A DNA stretch of 20,245 nucleotides from an uncultured Clostridia bacterium (GCA_934663625.1 CAKUKP010000055.1:1-20245); one strand, 5' to 3'; shown: positions 6,966 to 14,463, numbered from the stretch's first letter. Numbers and translations: made by a program. The notes: generated by a model from the letters alone, not told the origin.

Positions 6966-9566
6966 TTATTGTGCGTCTTCCGGCAGGATGGGCAGGATGC
7001 TGCCGCTCGCGTCCAGCATCGCCACGATCAACCTGGTTTCGACATCTCTAATGTATCCGGTTTCGGGATCAAGTTCGGCAAACGGTTTGCCATCGCGCAC
7101 GTAGATCAGCTTGCCGTTTTCCACCACCACGGATTCAAGGCTCTTTGCGTTCAGCGCGCGTTTGATCATTTCTTCGGTCAGGCCTTCCTGCTTCAGCCAT
7201 TCCAGCATTTCATCGCGCACGGGGCGGATGGCGGCGCTGGCGGTTTCCACGTTATCGCGGGTGGTTACGCAGCGATATTCGCTCAGCAGGGCATCGGCTT
7301 TCAGCGGCAGCTTCAGCAGCGCGCCGATTGCGCCTTCTACATTTTCCCAGCTTTCTTTGCCATCTGCATCGACGACCTTGCGCTGCCACTGATAGATGGC
7401 GCCATCGCTCGCCGTCACGGAAAGCGTTATGCCGTCTTTATCGTTTTTCACAGTGGGGGTTTCCGGCACGGGTTCTTCCGGCTCCAGATCGATCGTATCT
7501 GCGAGCACATAGCCGGATACCTTTTCACTTCCGATCTGCTGTTTCACTGCAACAAAGTACCATTTCCTGCCCTCTGTGTCGGTAAGCTCTGATTTTACCC
7601 AGACCTCGGTGTTTCTGTAAAGCTTTTGGACAACCTCCGACGTTTCAGAAGCCGCGCTATACACTTTTACAATTCCTGCGTTCACTTTGCCATCCTTCGG
7701 GGAAGGATATTCCACCGTTGTATCTGGAATTTCACCGGTTCCCTCGTCGATCGGCATGACGGCTCTCGCCGCCAGCATCGCCGCCGCCACTTCCACCAGA
7801 TCGGAGCGGATATAGCCGGTCTTGCCATCCACTTCTACTTTATACCAGATATTGCCGTCCGCGCCGGTTTCTTCGGCGAGGATGGTGAGCTGCGTGCCCG
7901 CGGCTTCCAGCTTCGTGACCACTGCACCACCGGTGGACGCGGCATCGCGCACGTTTACGTTATCGGTATTGGTCGCGCCCTGCAGGGTCTGCGCGGGCTG
8001 TTCATCGGCGCTCTGTTCGGATTCATCGCCAGCGGGCTGTTCCGGCTGTGCGAACTTCACCAGATCGGAACGGACGTAGCCGGTGTTTTCACCGTCGGTC
8101 GCCTTATACCAGATTTCGCCGTCCTCGCGTTCAGCCTTCGCCAGAATCGTGATTTCCGTGCCCTTGGTTTCCAGCACGGTTACGATGTTGCCGCCCACGG
8201 ATGTGCGGCTGCGCAGGTTCACGCGATCGCCCGCCGTCCATGCGTTCACAGGTTCGATTTCGGTTTCGGTGGCTTCCACCGTTTCCAGACCCGCGCGCTC
8301 CATCAGCACCGCCAGATTGCCATAGCCGAGGATATCCTTCGAATCCAGCGCATATTCCTGACGGGATACCGCGCGGCCGGAATTGCCTTCGATGGTGTAT
8401 ACGGTGTCGCCGGATACGCTCGATACGATGCCGATATGATCCGCCACGCCATCGCGCTTATTGGTTTTGCTGTCCTTCCAATCGAAGAAGATCAGATCGC
8501 CCGTCTGCGGAACATAATCATCGCGCTTTTCATATGCGCCCAGACCGCTTAAGCGGTTCTTCCAGTTTTCGCAATTGCCGCTGCGGGGCACGGTGTATTC
8601 GGTGATATCCGCATAGTTCAGCACGAACGCCACGAACATCGCGCACCAATCTTCATAGCGGCTGCCATACCAATGGCCATAGCGGGTATAGCCCTGCAGC
8701 TTGCCATTATCATCGATCACGAAATTGCGATCGGATTCATGATAGCCCAGCTGGCTCTTGGCGATTTCGATGATGTTTTCGCGCCAATCGCTGCCCAGCT
8801 TCACGCCGGACACGCTCTTGCGCCAATCGCGCTCGGTTTCTTCCTCGATCACCGCGACGGGGATGGTGACGGTCTTTTCCGCCTTATTGCCCTGCGCATC
8901 GATCACGGTCACGCGGATATCATGCTTGCCGAACTTATGGGGCAGATAGGATACATCCAGCGTGCCCGCTTCGCCCAGCGCCGCGTTATCTTCATATACG
9001 ATATCGCCATCCAGCAGCACGCACGCGCGCACGGCATAGGGAGCGACGCCGCCGCTGATCACCGCCTGCGCCGCGATGGATTTCTGATCTGCCACGCCGT
9101 AGGTGGCAGATTTGGAAAGCTGCAGCGCGATCGGCTCGACCGCCGGTTCCTGCGTGGGTTCGGCGGTGGGCTCGACGGTGGGTTCCACGGTCGGTTCTAC
9201 GGTCGGTTCCGCGGTGGGATCGGCAGACGGCTCCTGCGTGGGGTCAACTGCCGGTTCCTTCGTGGGATCAACCGCCGGTTCCTTGGTGGGGTCGGCTTCG
9301 GGTTCGTTTGCCGGTTCATTCGCCGGTTCGTTCGCCGGATCATCTGCCGGTTCGTTTACCGGTTCGGCGGGCTTTTCAGGCTCCGCCGTCTTCGGCTCCG
9401 CCGGTTCCACGGGCTTTACGACCTCGGTCGGTTTTTCCGTCTGCGCAGCGGGCGCGGGGGTTTCCACGACCGGCGCGGGGGTGGGATCCTCCGCCAGACC
9501 CGCCGGCATGACCATCATGGTCAACAGCGCCAGGCACAGTGCGAAGGCGGTAATTCTTTTCTTCAT
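6966..9566 (-). CDS. CHAP-domain cell-wall hydrolase with Pro/Thr linker and SH3 repeats
   Basis: A secreted protein of 866 residues. Layout: signal peptide (1-25); Pro/Glu/Thr-rich linker (26-145); a beta domain (147-240); a CHAP amidase/endopeptidase domain (255-425) with nucleophile Cys in EDWCAMFVA (C308), His in VADHIGIV (H377) and EGNSG (393-397) for the third position; three bacterial SH3 domains (about 448-505, 533-593, 625-695); an Ig-like module (713-783) resembling one in the adjacent adhesin; and a C-terminal tail of about 80 residues. The CHAP triad predicts peptide-bond cleavage in peptidoglycan and the SH3 domains predict wall binding. A GGGAGG site lies 8 nt before ATG 9566. 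It precedes the adhesin gene by about 36 nt, so the two are likely co-translated. Probable job: opening the wall for, or tethering, the surface structure. Confidence 0.85.
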   Translation of the reverse strand: MKKRITAFALCLALLTMMVMPAGLAEDPTPAPVVETPAPAAQTEKPTEVVKPVEPAEPKTAEPEKPAEPVNEPADDPANEPANEPANEPEADPTKEPAVDPTKEPAVDPTQEPSADPTAEPTVEPTVEPTVEPTAEPTQEPAVEPIALQLSKSATYGVADQKSIAAQAVISGGVAPYAVRACVLLDGDIVYEDNAALGEAGTLDVSYLPHKFGKHDIRVTVIDAQGNKAEKTVTIPVAVIEEETERDWRKSVSGVKLGSDWRENIIEIAKSQLGYHESDRNFVIDDNGKLQGYTRYGHWYGSRYEDWCAMFVAFVLNYADITEYTVPRSGNCENWKNRLSGLGAYEKRDDYVPQTGDLIFFDWKDSKTNKRDGVADHIGIVSSVSGDTVYTIEGNSGRAVSRQEYALDSKDILGYGNLAVLMERAGLETVEATETEIEPVNAWTAGDRVNLRSRTSVGGNIVTVLETKGTEITILAKAEREDGEIWYKATDGENTGYVRSDLVKFAQPEQPAGDESEQSADEQPAQTLQGATNTDNVNVRDAASTGGAVVTKLEAAGTQLTILAEETGADGNIWYKVEVDGKTGYIRSDLVEVAAAMLAARAVMPIDEGTGEIPDTTVEYPSPKDGKVNAGIVKVYSAASETSEVVQKLYRNTEVWVKSELTDTEGRKWYFVAVKQQIGSEKVSGYVLADTIDLEPEEPVPETPTVKNDKDGITLSVTASDGAIYQWQRKVVDADGKESWENVEGAIGALLKLPLKADALLSEYRCVTTRDNVETASAAIRPVRDEMLEWLKQEGLTEEMIKRALNAKSLESVVVENGKLIYVRDGKPFAELDPETGYIRDVETRLIVAMLDASGSILPILPEDAQ
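9132..9371 (-). repeat. In-gene tandem repeat encoding the Pro/Thr/Glu linker
   Basis: Short degenerate units encode EPAN, DPTKEPAV and EPTV steps repeated many times between the signal peptide and the folded part of the CHAP protein. The protein pattern indicates an extended, wall-spanning linker. Near-identical 12-nt and 24-nt units make the length prone to slippage between strains. Confidence 0.75.
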
Positions 9567-9580
9567 GGTTCAATCCTCCC

Positions 9581-10168
9581 TCACGCCTTCGGCCATCCCG
9601 CCGCGGTGAGCGGGCTGTCCGTATTGTTCTTGCTCTGAACCGCCTGTGCGTCCACATCGATCCGCACGCGCGCGTTCATGTATTCATTGCCCATCTTTGC
9701 ATCGAAGGAAACGGTGGTAAACAGCGGCTCGGTAGCCTGTCCGGGCTTCAGCGCCTTCTTATAGTAGTAGTAATCGCCCTGCTTCGTCCAATCTGCGGTG
9801 TTGATGTCCAGCGAAATGTGCTCGAAATTCAGCTGCGCCGCCGGATCGGACAGGGATTCGATCTTCTGATCCAGCGCGATACGCACATACATATCCACAT
9901 CGCCGGTGTTTTCGATGTACACCTTCTTTGTGACTTCCATGTTGGGCAGGATGCCGGTTATGCCCTCCTTCGGGAACGGCTTGCCGTCCGCGCCCTCCTC
10001 CACCAGCCGCATCGATAGCGCGCCCGTGGTGATCACGTTGTACGCGGTTTCCTGCGCGGTGAAATACGCCACCGTGCCGCTCGCCAGTATGGCGATGCAG
10101 CAGACAATTGTGGCGATCAGCCCGATCCTTTTCCTGATTGCGTTTCTGCGATTTTCCATATTATCCAT
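9581..10168 (-). CDS. TasA/camelysin-like secreted subunit (sixth SipW-type signal)
   Basis: A 195-residue protein with basic N-terminus (ENRRNAIRKRIG), hydrophobic segment and SGTVAYFTAQET, a SipW-dependent signal. The mature part shows the family core ILPNMEVTKKVYIENTGDV and ends near MGNEYMNARVRIDVDAQAVQ, but lacks the clean IQADGF tail of the others. It is closest in layout to the TPETG-anchored protein, which shares the GNEYMN block. A GAAGGGAG site lies 10 nt before the ATG. It is the first gene after the repeat-rich interruption and stands 14 nt upstream of the CHAP gene; its stop abuts that gene's Shine-Dalgarno site. Candidate linker subunit between fibre and anchor. Confidence 0.78.
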   Translation of the reverse strand: MDNMENRRNAIRKRIGLIATIVCCIAILASGTVAYFTAQETAYNVITTGALSMRLVEEGADGKPFPKEGITGILPNMEVTKKVYIENTGDVDMYVRIALDQKIESLSDPAAQLNFEHISLDINTADWTKQGDYYYYKKALKPGQATEPLFTTVSFDAKMGNEYMNARVRIDVDAQAVQSKNNTDSPLTAAGWPKA

Positions 10169-10293
10169 CTATGCAAGACTCCCTTCGGCGGATTGCGTTC
10201 TGCCTGATGCAGACCATGCGCGGCGCTTCGGCTTCGGGTGGGGCCCAAGCGCTCCGCATGATTTGCTTCGGTTCAAATTCGGAAGGTTCGTTA

Positions 10294-10421
10294 TCTCTCC
10301 TTCCGTCAGCCTTCGGCTGACACCTTCCTCGTCAGAGGAAGGCAGGGGTTACGCCGTTCTCTTGGCTCCCTCTGACGAGGGAGCTGGCACCGTTAGGTGA
10401 CTGAGGGAGAGAAACTCGTTC
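10294..10421. repeat. Palindromic composite repeat, copy A1
   Basis: A 128-nt element with inverted ends (TCTCTCCTTCCGTCAG at the left, GACTGAGGGAGAGA at the right). The left half has hairpins CAGCC/GGCTG and CCTTCCTC/GAGGAAGG; after the spacer GGGGTTACGCCGTTCTCTT the right half has GCTCCCTC/GAGGGAGC and CACC/GGTG. The two halves are inverted copies of one half unit. Non-coding and non-mobile by itself; structure suggests a MITE-like element. Confidence 0.8.
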
Positions 10422-10460
10422 CTCAGAACCCGCTTTGGTTCGCATTCGGCAGGTTCGGTA

Positions 10461-10591
10461 TCTCTCCTTCCGTCAGCCTTCGGCTGACACCTTCCTCATC
10501 AGAGGAAGGCAGGGTTACGCCGTTCTCTTGGCCCCCTCTGACGAGGGGGCTGGCTGTGCGTTAGCACAGACTGAGGAAGAGAAGCTCGTTC
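10461..10591. repeat. Palindromic composite repeat, copy A2
   Basis: The left half is nearly identical to A1. The right half has stems GCCCCCTC/GAGGGGGC and CTGTGC/GCACAG where A1 has GCTCCCTC/GAGGGAGC and CACC/GGTG: the sequence changes but pairing is kept. A shared TTCGG.AGGTTCG.TATC lead-in precedes both copies. Confidence 0.8.
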
Positions 10592-10615
10592 CGCAGAACT
10601 CCCAATGCTTCGGCT

Positions 10616-10975
10616 TTATCCCTGCATCGCCCGTTTAACCGCCGCATCAATCCATTCGCATACGCCGCTGAAATTTCGATCAACATCCAGATTGCATATG
10701 CGCAGAACCTCCAGCTTCATATCCTGCAATTCGCGGGTACGCGCTGCATCCTTTTCGGATTGCTCCGGCGTATAATGCCCGCCGCCGTCCAGTTCGACGA
10801 TCAGCCCAGCCTTTGCACAGTAGAAATCCGCGATGTAGTTTCCAATGGCCTTTTGCCTTTGGAAGCGAACGGGGTAATGCCGCAGGAATTCATACCACAG
10901 CTTCCGTTCCCACGGGGTCATGTCCTTCCGCAGGGATTTCGCAAGGGGGATGTTCGCCTTGTTGTATGGCTTCAT
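10616..10975 (-). CDS. DUF559 endonuclease-like protein
   Basis: A 119-residue protein of the DUF559 (Vsr/restriction-endonuclease-like fold) family, at the usual length. Visible family marks: an N-terminal helix region LRKDMTPWERKLWYEFLR, then FQRQKAIGNYIADFYC and GLIVELDGGGHY, which carry the acidic residues expected at the nuclease centre (Asp in ADFYC, Glu/Asp in VELDG), then EQSEKDAARTRELQDM. The substrate is unknown; family members are often found near mobile DNA. An AAAGGGG stretch lies 5-6 nt before ATG 10975. The gene sits in the operon's orientation but is bracketed on both sides by palindromic repeats, so it looks inserted, together with the repeats, between TasA-like genes. It probably has no role in the surface structure. 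Confidence 0.82.
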   Translation of the reverse strand: MKPYNKANIPLAKSLRKDMTPWERKLWYEFLRHYPVRFQRQKAIGNYIADFYCAKAGLIVELDGGGHYTPEQSEKDAARTRELQDMKLEVLRICNLDVDRNFSGVCEWIDAAVKRAMQG

Positions 10976-11013
10976 GGGTTCCCCTTTCGTTGTCGGGATG
11001 CGGTAGGGATTCT

Positions 11014-11066
11014 TCTTGGCTCCCTCTGACGAGGGAGCTGTCGGCGAAGCCGACTGAGGGAGAGAA
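11014..11066. repeat. Palindromic repeat, single half unit
   Basis: GGCTCCCTCTGACGAGGGAGC (8-bp stem with TGAC loop) is followed by a GTCGGC/GCCGAC hairpin and the outer end GACTGAGGGAGAGAAA. It lies just upstream of the DUF559 gene and is not paired with an opposite half in the usual arrangement. Confidence 0.75.
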
Positions 11067-11100
11067 ATCTCTATCCCATCTTTGCCAGTTCTGCTTAGGG

Positions 11101-11230
11101 GTTCTCTCCCTCAGTCAAAACCTGCGGTTTTGACTGCTCCCCCATCAGGTGGAGCCTAGGGTTACGCCGTTCTCTTGGCCCCCTCTGACGAGGGGGCTGG
11201 CTGTGCGTTAGCACAGACTGAGGGAGAGAA
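11101..11230. repeat. Palindromic composite repeat, third full copy
   Basis: The left half (11101-11159) carries TTCTCTCCCTCAGTC, a variable hairpin AAAACC/GGTTTT and a degenerate GCTCC/GGAGC stem. The spacer GGGTTACGCCGTTCTC leads to a right half almost identical to that of A2 (stems GCCCCCTC/GAGGGGGC and CTGTGC/GCACAG). The total is about 130 nt, as in A1 and A2. Confidence 0.78.
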
Positions 11231-11266
11231 GCTCATTCACAGAACCCGCTTTCTTCTGTATTCGGC

Positions 11267-11357
11267 AGGTTCGTTATCTCTCCTTCCGTCAGCGGCGTTG
11301 CCGCTGACACCTTCCTCATCAGAGGAAGGCAGGGGTTACGCCGACTGAGGGAGCGAG
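11267..11357. repeat. Palindromic composite repeat, truncated copy
   Basis: The left half is complete, with variable hairpin CAGCGGC/GCCGCTG and CCTTCCTC/GAGGAAGG. After GGGGTTACGCC the right half is deleted down to its last bases, GACTGAGGGAG. It shows an internal deletion between the two outer ends. Confidence 0.72.
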
Positions 11358-11374
11358 CCTCTACATCCTCCGCA

Positions 11375-11400
11375 TGGTCTGCCCCGATTGGGGCAGACCA
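11375..11400 (-). repeat. Intercistronic hairpin, copy 1 (after the 11412 gene)
   Basis: Perfect 11-bp stem TGGTCTGCCCC/GGGGCAGACCA with a GATT loop, 12 nt beyond the stop of the subunit gene. No T tract follows on the minus strand, so it is more likely an mRNA-stability or processing element than a terminator. Confidence 0.8.
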
Positions 11401-11411
11401 GTGGGTTGGAA

Positions 11412-12065
11412 TTATTTCGCGTCGAATGCTGCGAAAGCTGCTTCCCAAGTATCAAAGCCGTCCGCCTGCATTGCCTGTGCGACGACCTTGACCTCGCTGA
11501 AGGATGTATTGTTTATATTGTCGATGCCTGCAGGAATGGTAACCTTTCCAAACATCGGGGTGGTATCTGCGCCAGGCGTCAGAACGCCCTCATACTTCAG
11601 AACGAACTTCGCATCGAACCGACCGATGGTGAACACATCGCCCGCTTTTACACCAACCACAGACCAGCCTTCGCCCAGAGCGCCAACCAGCTTATTCAAT
11701 GCCGGATAATAAGCTTCGCCATCCGTCAAATGAGCGTCAAGTTCCGGATAGTAGGCAGCGCACAGATTTGCCCAGTTGCTCACGTTCACGGTCGCACGGA
11801 TGTACGCGCCGTTCTTGCCAACGTTATGTACGATGGGATCCTTCGTGACTTCCGCGCCGGGATATACATTATACGCATTGCTGGTAACGCGATCGCCATC
11901 GGGATCGTTGACGTTGGTTTCATCCAACTTGATCTTCACATCGCCCATGGTGAAGGTATTGGTTGCCGACTTGGTGTCGGTGAAATACGCGACGGTCGCG
12001 CCGATCGCGATAATGGCGACGATGCAAAGCGCCATTGCCGCTGCGAGAATTCTTCTCTTATTCAT
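11412..12065 (-). CDS. TasA/camelysin-like secreted subunit
   Basis: A 217-residue fibre-type subunit. MNKRRILAAAMALC begins a SipW-dependent signal ending GATVAYFTDTKSATNTFTMG; TasA itself is cut at the equivalent position, here expected at TVA-YFT. The core has PGAEVTKDPIVHNVGKNGAY, like the KDFxFxNNG block of TasA. The C-terminus is MQADGFDTWEAAFAAFDAK, the shared tail. An AAGAGG site 8 nt before the ATG fixes the start. Its 5' end (about 85 nt of coding sequence plus leader) is nearly identical to that of the 12145 gene, so the two arose by recent duplication. It is the fifth subunit after sipW and the last before the repeat cluster. Confidence 0.85.
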   Translation of the reverse strand: MNKRRILAAAMALCIVAIIAIGATVAYFTDTKSATNTFTMGDVKIKLDETNVNDPDGDRVTSNAYNVYPGAEVTKDPIVHNVGKNGAYIRATVNVSNWANLCAAYYPELDAHLTDGEAYYPALNKLVGALGEGWSVVGVKAGDVFTIGRFDAKFVLKYEGVLTPGADTTPMFGKVTIPAGIDNINNTSFSEVKVVAQAMQADGFDTWEAAFAAFDAK

Positions 12066-12107
12066 GATTCAAACCTCTTACTATTAATTGTTAATAAGCG
12101 CTCCGTA

Positions 12108-12133
12108 TGGTCTGCCCCGATTGGGGCAGACCA
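12108..12133 (-). repeat. Intercistronic hairpin, copy 2 (between 12145 and 11412 genes)
   Basis: The same 11-bp stem and GATT loop as copy 1, located 12 nt after the stop of the 12145 gene. The flanking AAGCGCTCCG.ATGG and the leader of the following gene are also conserved, so the hairpin travelled with the duplicated gene. Confidence 0.82.
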
Positions 12134-12144
12134 ATTGTTGGGGA

Positions 12145-12915
12145 TTATGCGTCGAATTTTGCGAAAGCTGCCGCTGCATCCGCAAAGCCATCCGCCTGAA
12201 TGGCGTCCGCTTCGACCAGTACCGGGAAGGTACCGTCAGCATAGGGCTTGCCCGCGCCGAAGAGCTCCTCGAGCTGTTCGTTGGTGACGGTGGAATCCAT
12301 GTGGATGGTGCCCCATACGTTCCAGTAGGTCAGTTCGCCAGCCTTCAGGGGGGCAATGCGAGTGAAAGTGTAGACGTTGTACTTAACGCCCTTGCGATCA
12401 ACCGTTCCGCTGTTGTCATACGCCATGGTGAATTCCTTGTTATTCATAGCGGTAGACGTATACATGCTGCTGTTCAGGATCGCCGTATCCAGATTCGCGG
12501 GGATCATCACGCGGATGCGGATGTAAGCATCGTTCACGCCGGTGTTCTTGACATAGGGCATCTTGTGGTAGGACTGACCGGGGTTGAGCTTAACATCTTC
12601 GCACTCGTACTCAGCCGCATCAGCTTCGATCTGAGCATCGGTGTAGAAGGTGTCGCCCGCCTTGTAGGGGCTGGTATTTCCGGAGCCCAGCTTATCAACA
12701 TCAGACCACAGTTCAGAGGTGGAAGTCGCGCCGTTCGCCACGCCCGCGTTCTCACGATGCAGTCTGGATTCAAGCAGTTCGATATGTACATTGCCGACCG
12801 TGAAGGTATTCTTCGCGCTCTTGGTATCAGTCAGATACGCCAGCGTTGCGCCGACTGCGATAATGGCTACGATGCAAAGCGCCATTGCCGCTGCCAGAAT
12901 TCTTCTCTTATTCAT
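12145..12915 (-). CDS. TasA/camelysin-like secreted subunit
   Basis: A 256-residue paralogue. It has the same MNKRRILAAAMALC signal start and GATLAYLTDTKSAKNTFTVG signature, then a mature domain with LNPGQSYHKMPYVKNTGVND (family KxPxVxNxG block), a longer variable insert (about residues 50-100) rich in Ser/Thr/Asn/Asp, and the tail IQADGFADAAAAFAKFDA. The AAGAGG ribosome site is the same as in its neighbours. The predicted mature protein has essentially no enzymatic motif and is best seen as a structural, fibre-forming subunit released by the operon's SipW. It is most similar in middle layout to the 13005 protein, so variation within a conserved frame may reflect antigenic or adhesive diversification. 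Confidence 0.85.
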   Translation of the reverse strand: MNKRRILAAAMALCIVAIIAVGATLAYLTDTKSAKNTFTVGNVHIELLESRLHRENAGVANGATSTSELWSDVDKLGSGNTSPYKAGDTFYTDAQIEADAAEYECEDVKLNPGQSYHKMPYVKNTGVNDAYIRIRVMIPANLDTAILNSSMYTSTAMNNKEFTMAYDNSGTVDRKGVKYNVYTFTRIAPLKAGELTYWNVWGTIHMDSTVTNEQLEELFGAGKPYADGTFPVLVEADAIQADGFADAAAAFAKFDA

Positions 12916-12957
12916 GATTCAACCCTCTTACTCTTGATTGTTATTGAGCGCACCGCG

Positions 12958-12983
12958 CGGTCTGCCCCGATTGGGGCAGACCG
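12958..12983 (-). repeat. Intercistronic hairpin, copy 3 (between 13005 and 12145 genes)
   Basis: CGGTCTGCCCC-GATT-GGGGCAGACCG: identical to copies 1 and 2 except that the outermost T-A pair has become C-G, a compensatory change that keeps the stem. It lies about 21 nt beyond the stop of the 13005 gene. Confidence 0.82.
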
Positions 12984-13004
12984 TTGCAGTGCCATCAGAC
13001 GAGC

Positions 13005-13808
13005 TTACTGCCAGTTGGTGGTAGGCGTACCCCAGGGATTGTAGTGTGCGCCGAACGCGGCGTCCATGGCGGCTGCCGCAGAATCAAAACCGTCCGCCTG
13101 TACCGCGACCGCGAATACGGGATACTTAACCGTGCCCTCAAGGATGCTGAGATCAGCATCGGGGTGGCGCGGATCGATGTATTTGCCGTCCTTCATATCC
13201 ACATTTTTGTCCAGATAGACGCCGCAAATGAACTGCTCAGTCGTTGCTTTGGGCGCAACCGGCTGATAGTAGTCGGCAAAGTACACATTGTAGCTGACGC
13301 CGTCCATTACGGTCTCGAAATACTGCCACTTGCCGTTCTTCTTCCACTTCCACTCTTTTTCATAGGTGGTAAACAGTTCACCGTTCACCTTTTTATTGCC
13401 GAAGTTGCCGTGCAGGATGTTCATGCCCGCATTGAAGGACTCGCCAAAGCCATCGTCCAGCGCAGAGGGAACCGCATAGTATGCGCGAATCCACGCCGCG
13501 GATTTGCCGGTGTTCTTGATGGTTACAACCTTATCGATATAGTTCTTCGCCATAGGCTGGCCGTTGGGATACTGTTCACCCTGCGCGGAACCAACGATGG
13601 GCATCAAAACCTTATCGCCCGTGTAAGGCACGAATCCGGTATGGTCTTCATTGCTCTGTTCCTCGATCAGCTTGATCTTCACACCGCCGGTGGTGAAGGT
13701 GTTGGTTGCTTGGTCGGCATCGGTGAAATACGCGACGGTCGCGCCGATCGCGATGATGGCGACGATCACCAGCGACATTGCGATTGCAAGAATTCTTCTC
13801 TTATTCAT
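13005..13808 (-). CDS. TasA/camelysin-like secreted subunit, Trp-rich
   Basis: A 267-residue paralogue, the longest of the set. MNKRRILAIAMSL starts the signal, and GATVAYFTDADQATNTFTTG is the SipW signature. The core KVVTIKNTGKSAAWIRAYY matches the family block. A central EKEWKWKKNGKWQYFE segment is unusually rich in Trp/Lys and may form an exposed strand. The tail is VQADGFDSAAAAMDAAFG, followed by an extra HYNPWGTPTTNWQ extension not present in the others. The start is set by the AAGAGG leader shared with the next two genes. It is the third subunit in the operon, after which the hairpin-linked duplicated pair begins. Confidence 0.85.
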   Translation of the reverse strand: MNKRRILAIAMSLVIVAIIAIGATVAYFTDADQATNTFTTGGVKIKLIEEQSNEDHTGFVPYTGDKVLMPIVGSAQGEQYPNGQPMAKNYIDKVVTIKNTGKSAAWIRAYYAVPSALDDGFGESFNAGMNILHGNFGNKKVNGELFTTYEKEWKWKKNGKWQYFETVMDGVSYNVYFADYYQPVAPKATTEQFICGVYLDKNVDMKDGKYIDPRHPDADLSILEGTVKYPVFAVAVQADGFDSAAAAMDAAFGAHYNPWGTPTTNWQ

Positions 13809-13854
13809 GATTCAACCCTCTTATTCATTGATTGGTGGTGGTTATGAAACCGGA

Positions 13855-14463
13855 TTACAGATCTTTCGCAAGATTCCATGCCGCTTCTACAGTATCCACG
13901 TTAGCCTTCTGCACAGCGTAAGCCGTGAAGGTCAGGGTGGGATAAGTTTCCTTGGTCAGTGCGTTCAGCTGTGCCTTGGTCACGCCTTCCTTAACGGTTA
14001 CCTTGTTGCCCTTAAGAACATCAAAGGCTTTAACAGTGTTCGCTGCCAAAACCGTGCGATAGTACACTCCAGAAACACCCGTCAGCGGCGACCAAACAGT
14101 ATTATCAATTTCATAGGTCATGAAATCGCTAAACTTTGCATTTGTAGATTCTTCGATCTTCACGAACAGATAGCAATCTTCGCTGTCCGCTTTCACGGTA
14201 ACCTTAGGATCCTTCGTGATCGTGCTACCCGGAACCATCTTGTAACTGAAACCAGTGGTTTCCGTCAAGGTAATATTGATATCGCCCGCCGTGAAGGTAT
14301 TCGTGATGGTATCGGTCTTGGCCGTCAACCATGCAACCGTGCCGCCGATGGAGGCTGCCAGAACTACGAACATCACGCACAGCGTGAGCGCGATTCGGCG
14401 ATTGCGGCGCTTGCGCTGCTGTGCGCGGCGCGCGCGGCTCGTCCTCCTCATATCTTCTTTCAT
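13855..14463 (-). CDS. TasA/camelysin-like secreted subunit with Arg-rich N-terminus
   Basis: A 202-residue subunit. ATG 14463 is chosen over an upstream in-frame start (14517) because AAAGGAG lies 9 nt before it and the upstream residues look untranslated. The N-terminus is strikingly basic (MRRTSRARRAQQRKRRNRR) before the hydrophobic segment and GGTVAWLTAKTDTITNTFTA, a SipW-type signal. The core MVPGSTITKDPKVTVKADSE and EDCYLFVKIEESTNAKF closely resemble the first subunit (SEDCYVFVKVE). The tail reads VQKANVDTVEAAWNLAK, a variant of the IQxDGF tail lacking DGF. Second subunit of the operon; likely a structural partner or assembly starter paired with the 14553 protein. Confidence 0.83.
   Translation of the reverse strand: MKEDMRRTSRARRAQQRKRRNRRIALTLCVMFVVLAASIGGTVAWLTAKTDTITNTFTAGDINITLTETTGFSYKMVPGSTITKDPKVTVKADSEDCYLFVKIEESTNAKFSDFMTYEIDNTVWSPLTGVSGVYYRTVLAANTVKAFDVLKGNKVTVKEGVTKAQLNALTKETYPTLTFTAYAVQKANVDTVEAAWNLAKDL

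Noticed and set aside
9103..9609. Plus-strand Gly/Ser/Thr/Val repeat protein opposite the CHAP linker
   Set aside because: It is the complementary reading of the Pro/Thr/Glu linker repeat; no ribosome site or signal peptide.
2895..9638. Long plus-strand open frames (for example 2895-5315, 6069-7592, 7626-8552, 8673-9638)
   Set aside because: They are antisense to well-supported minus-strand genes, have no ribosome sites or domain signatures, and have odd residue composition (Ile/Arg-rich) typical of shadow frames in GC-biased codons.
10294..11357. CRISPR-like array
   Set aside because: Units are long palindromic composites in alternating orientation with irregular spacing and no unique spacers of constant length.
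11375..11400. Intrinsic terminator after the 11412 gene
   Set aside because: The stem is strong, but no T run follows on the transcribed strand and the same hairpin sits mid-operon at two other junctions.
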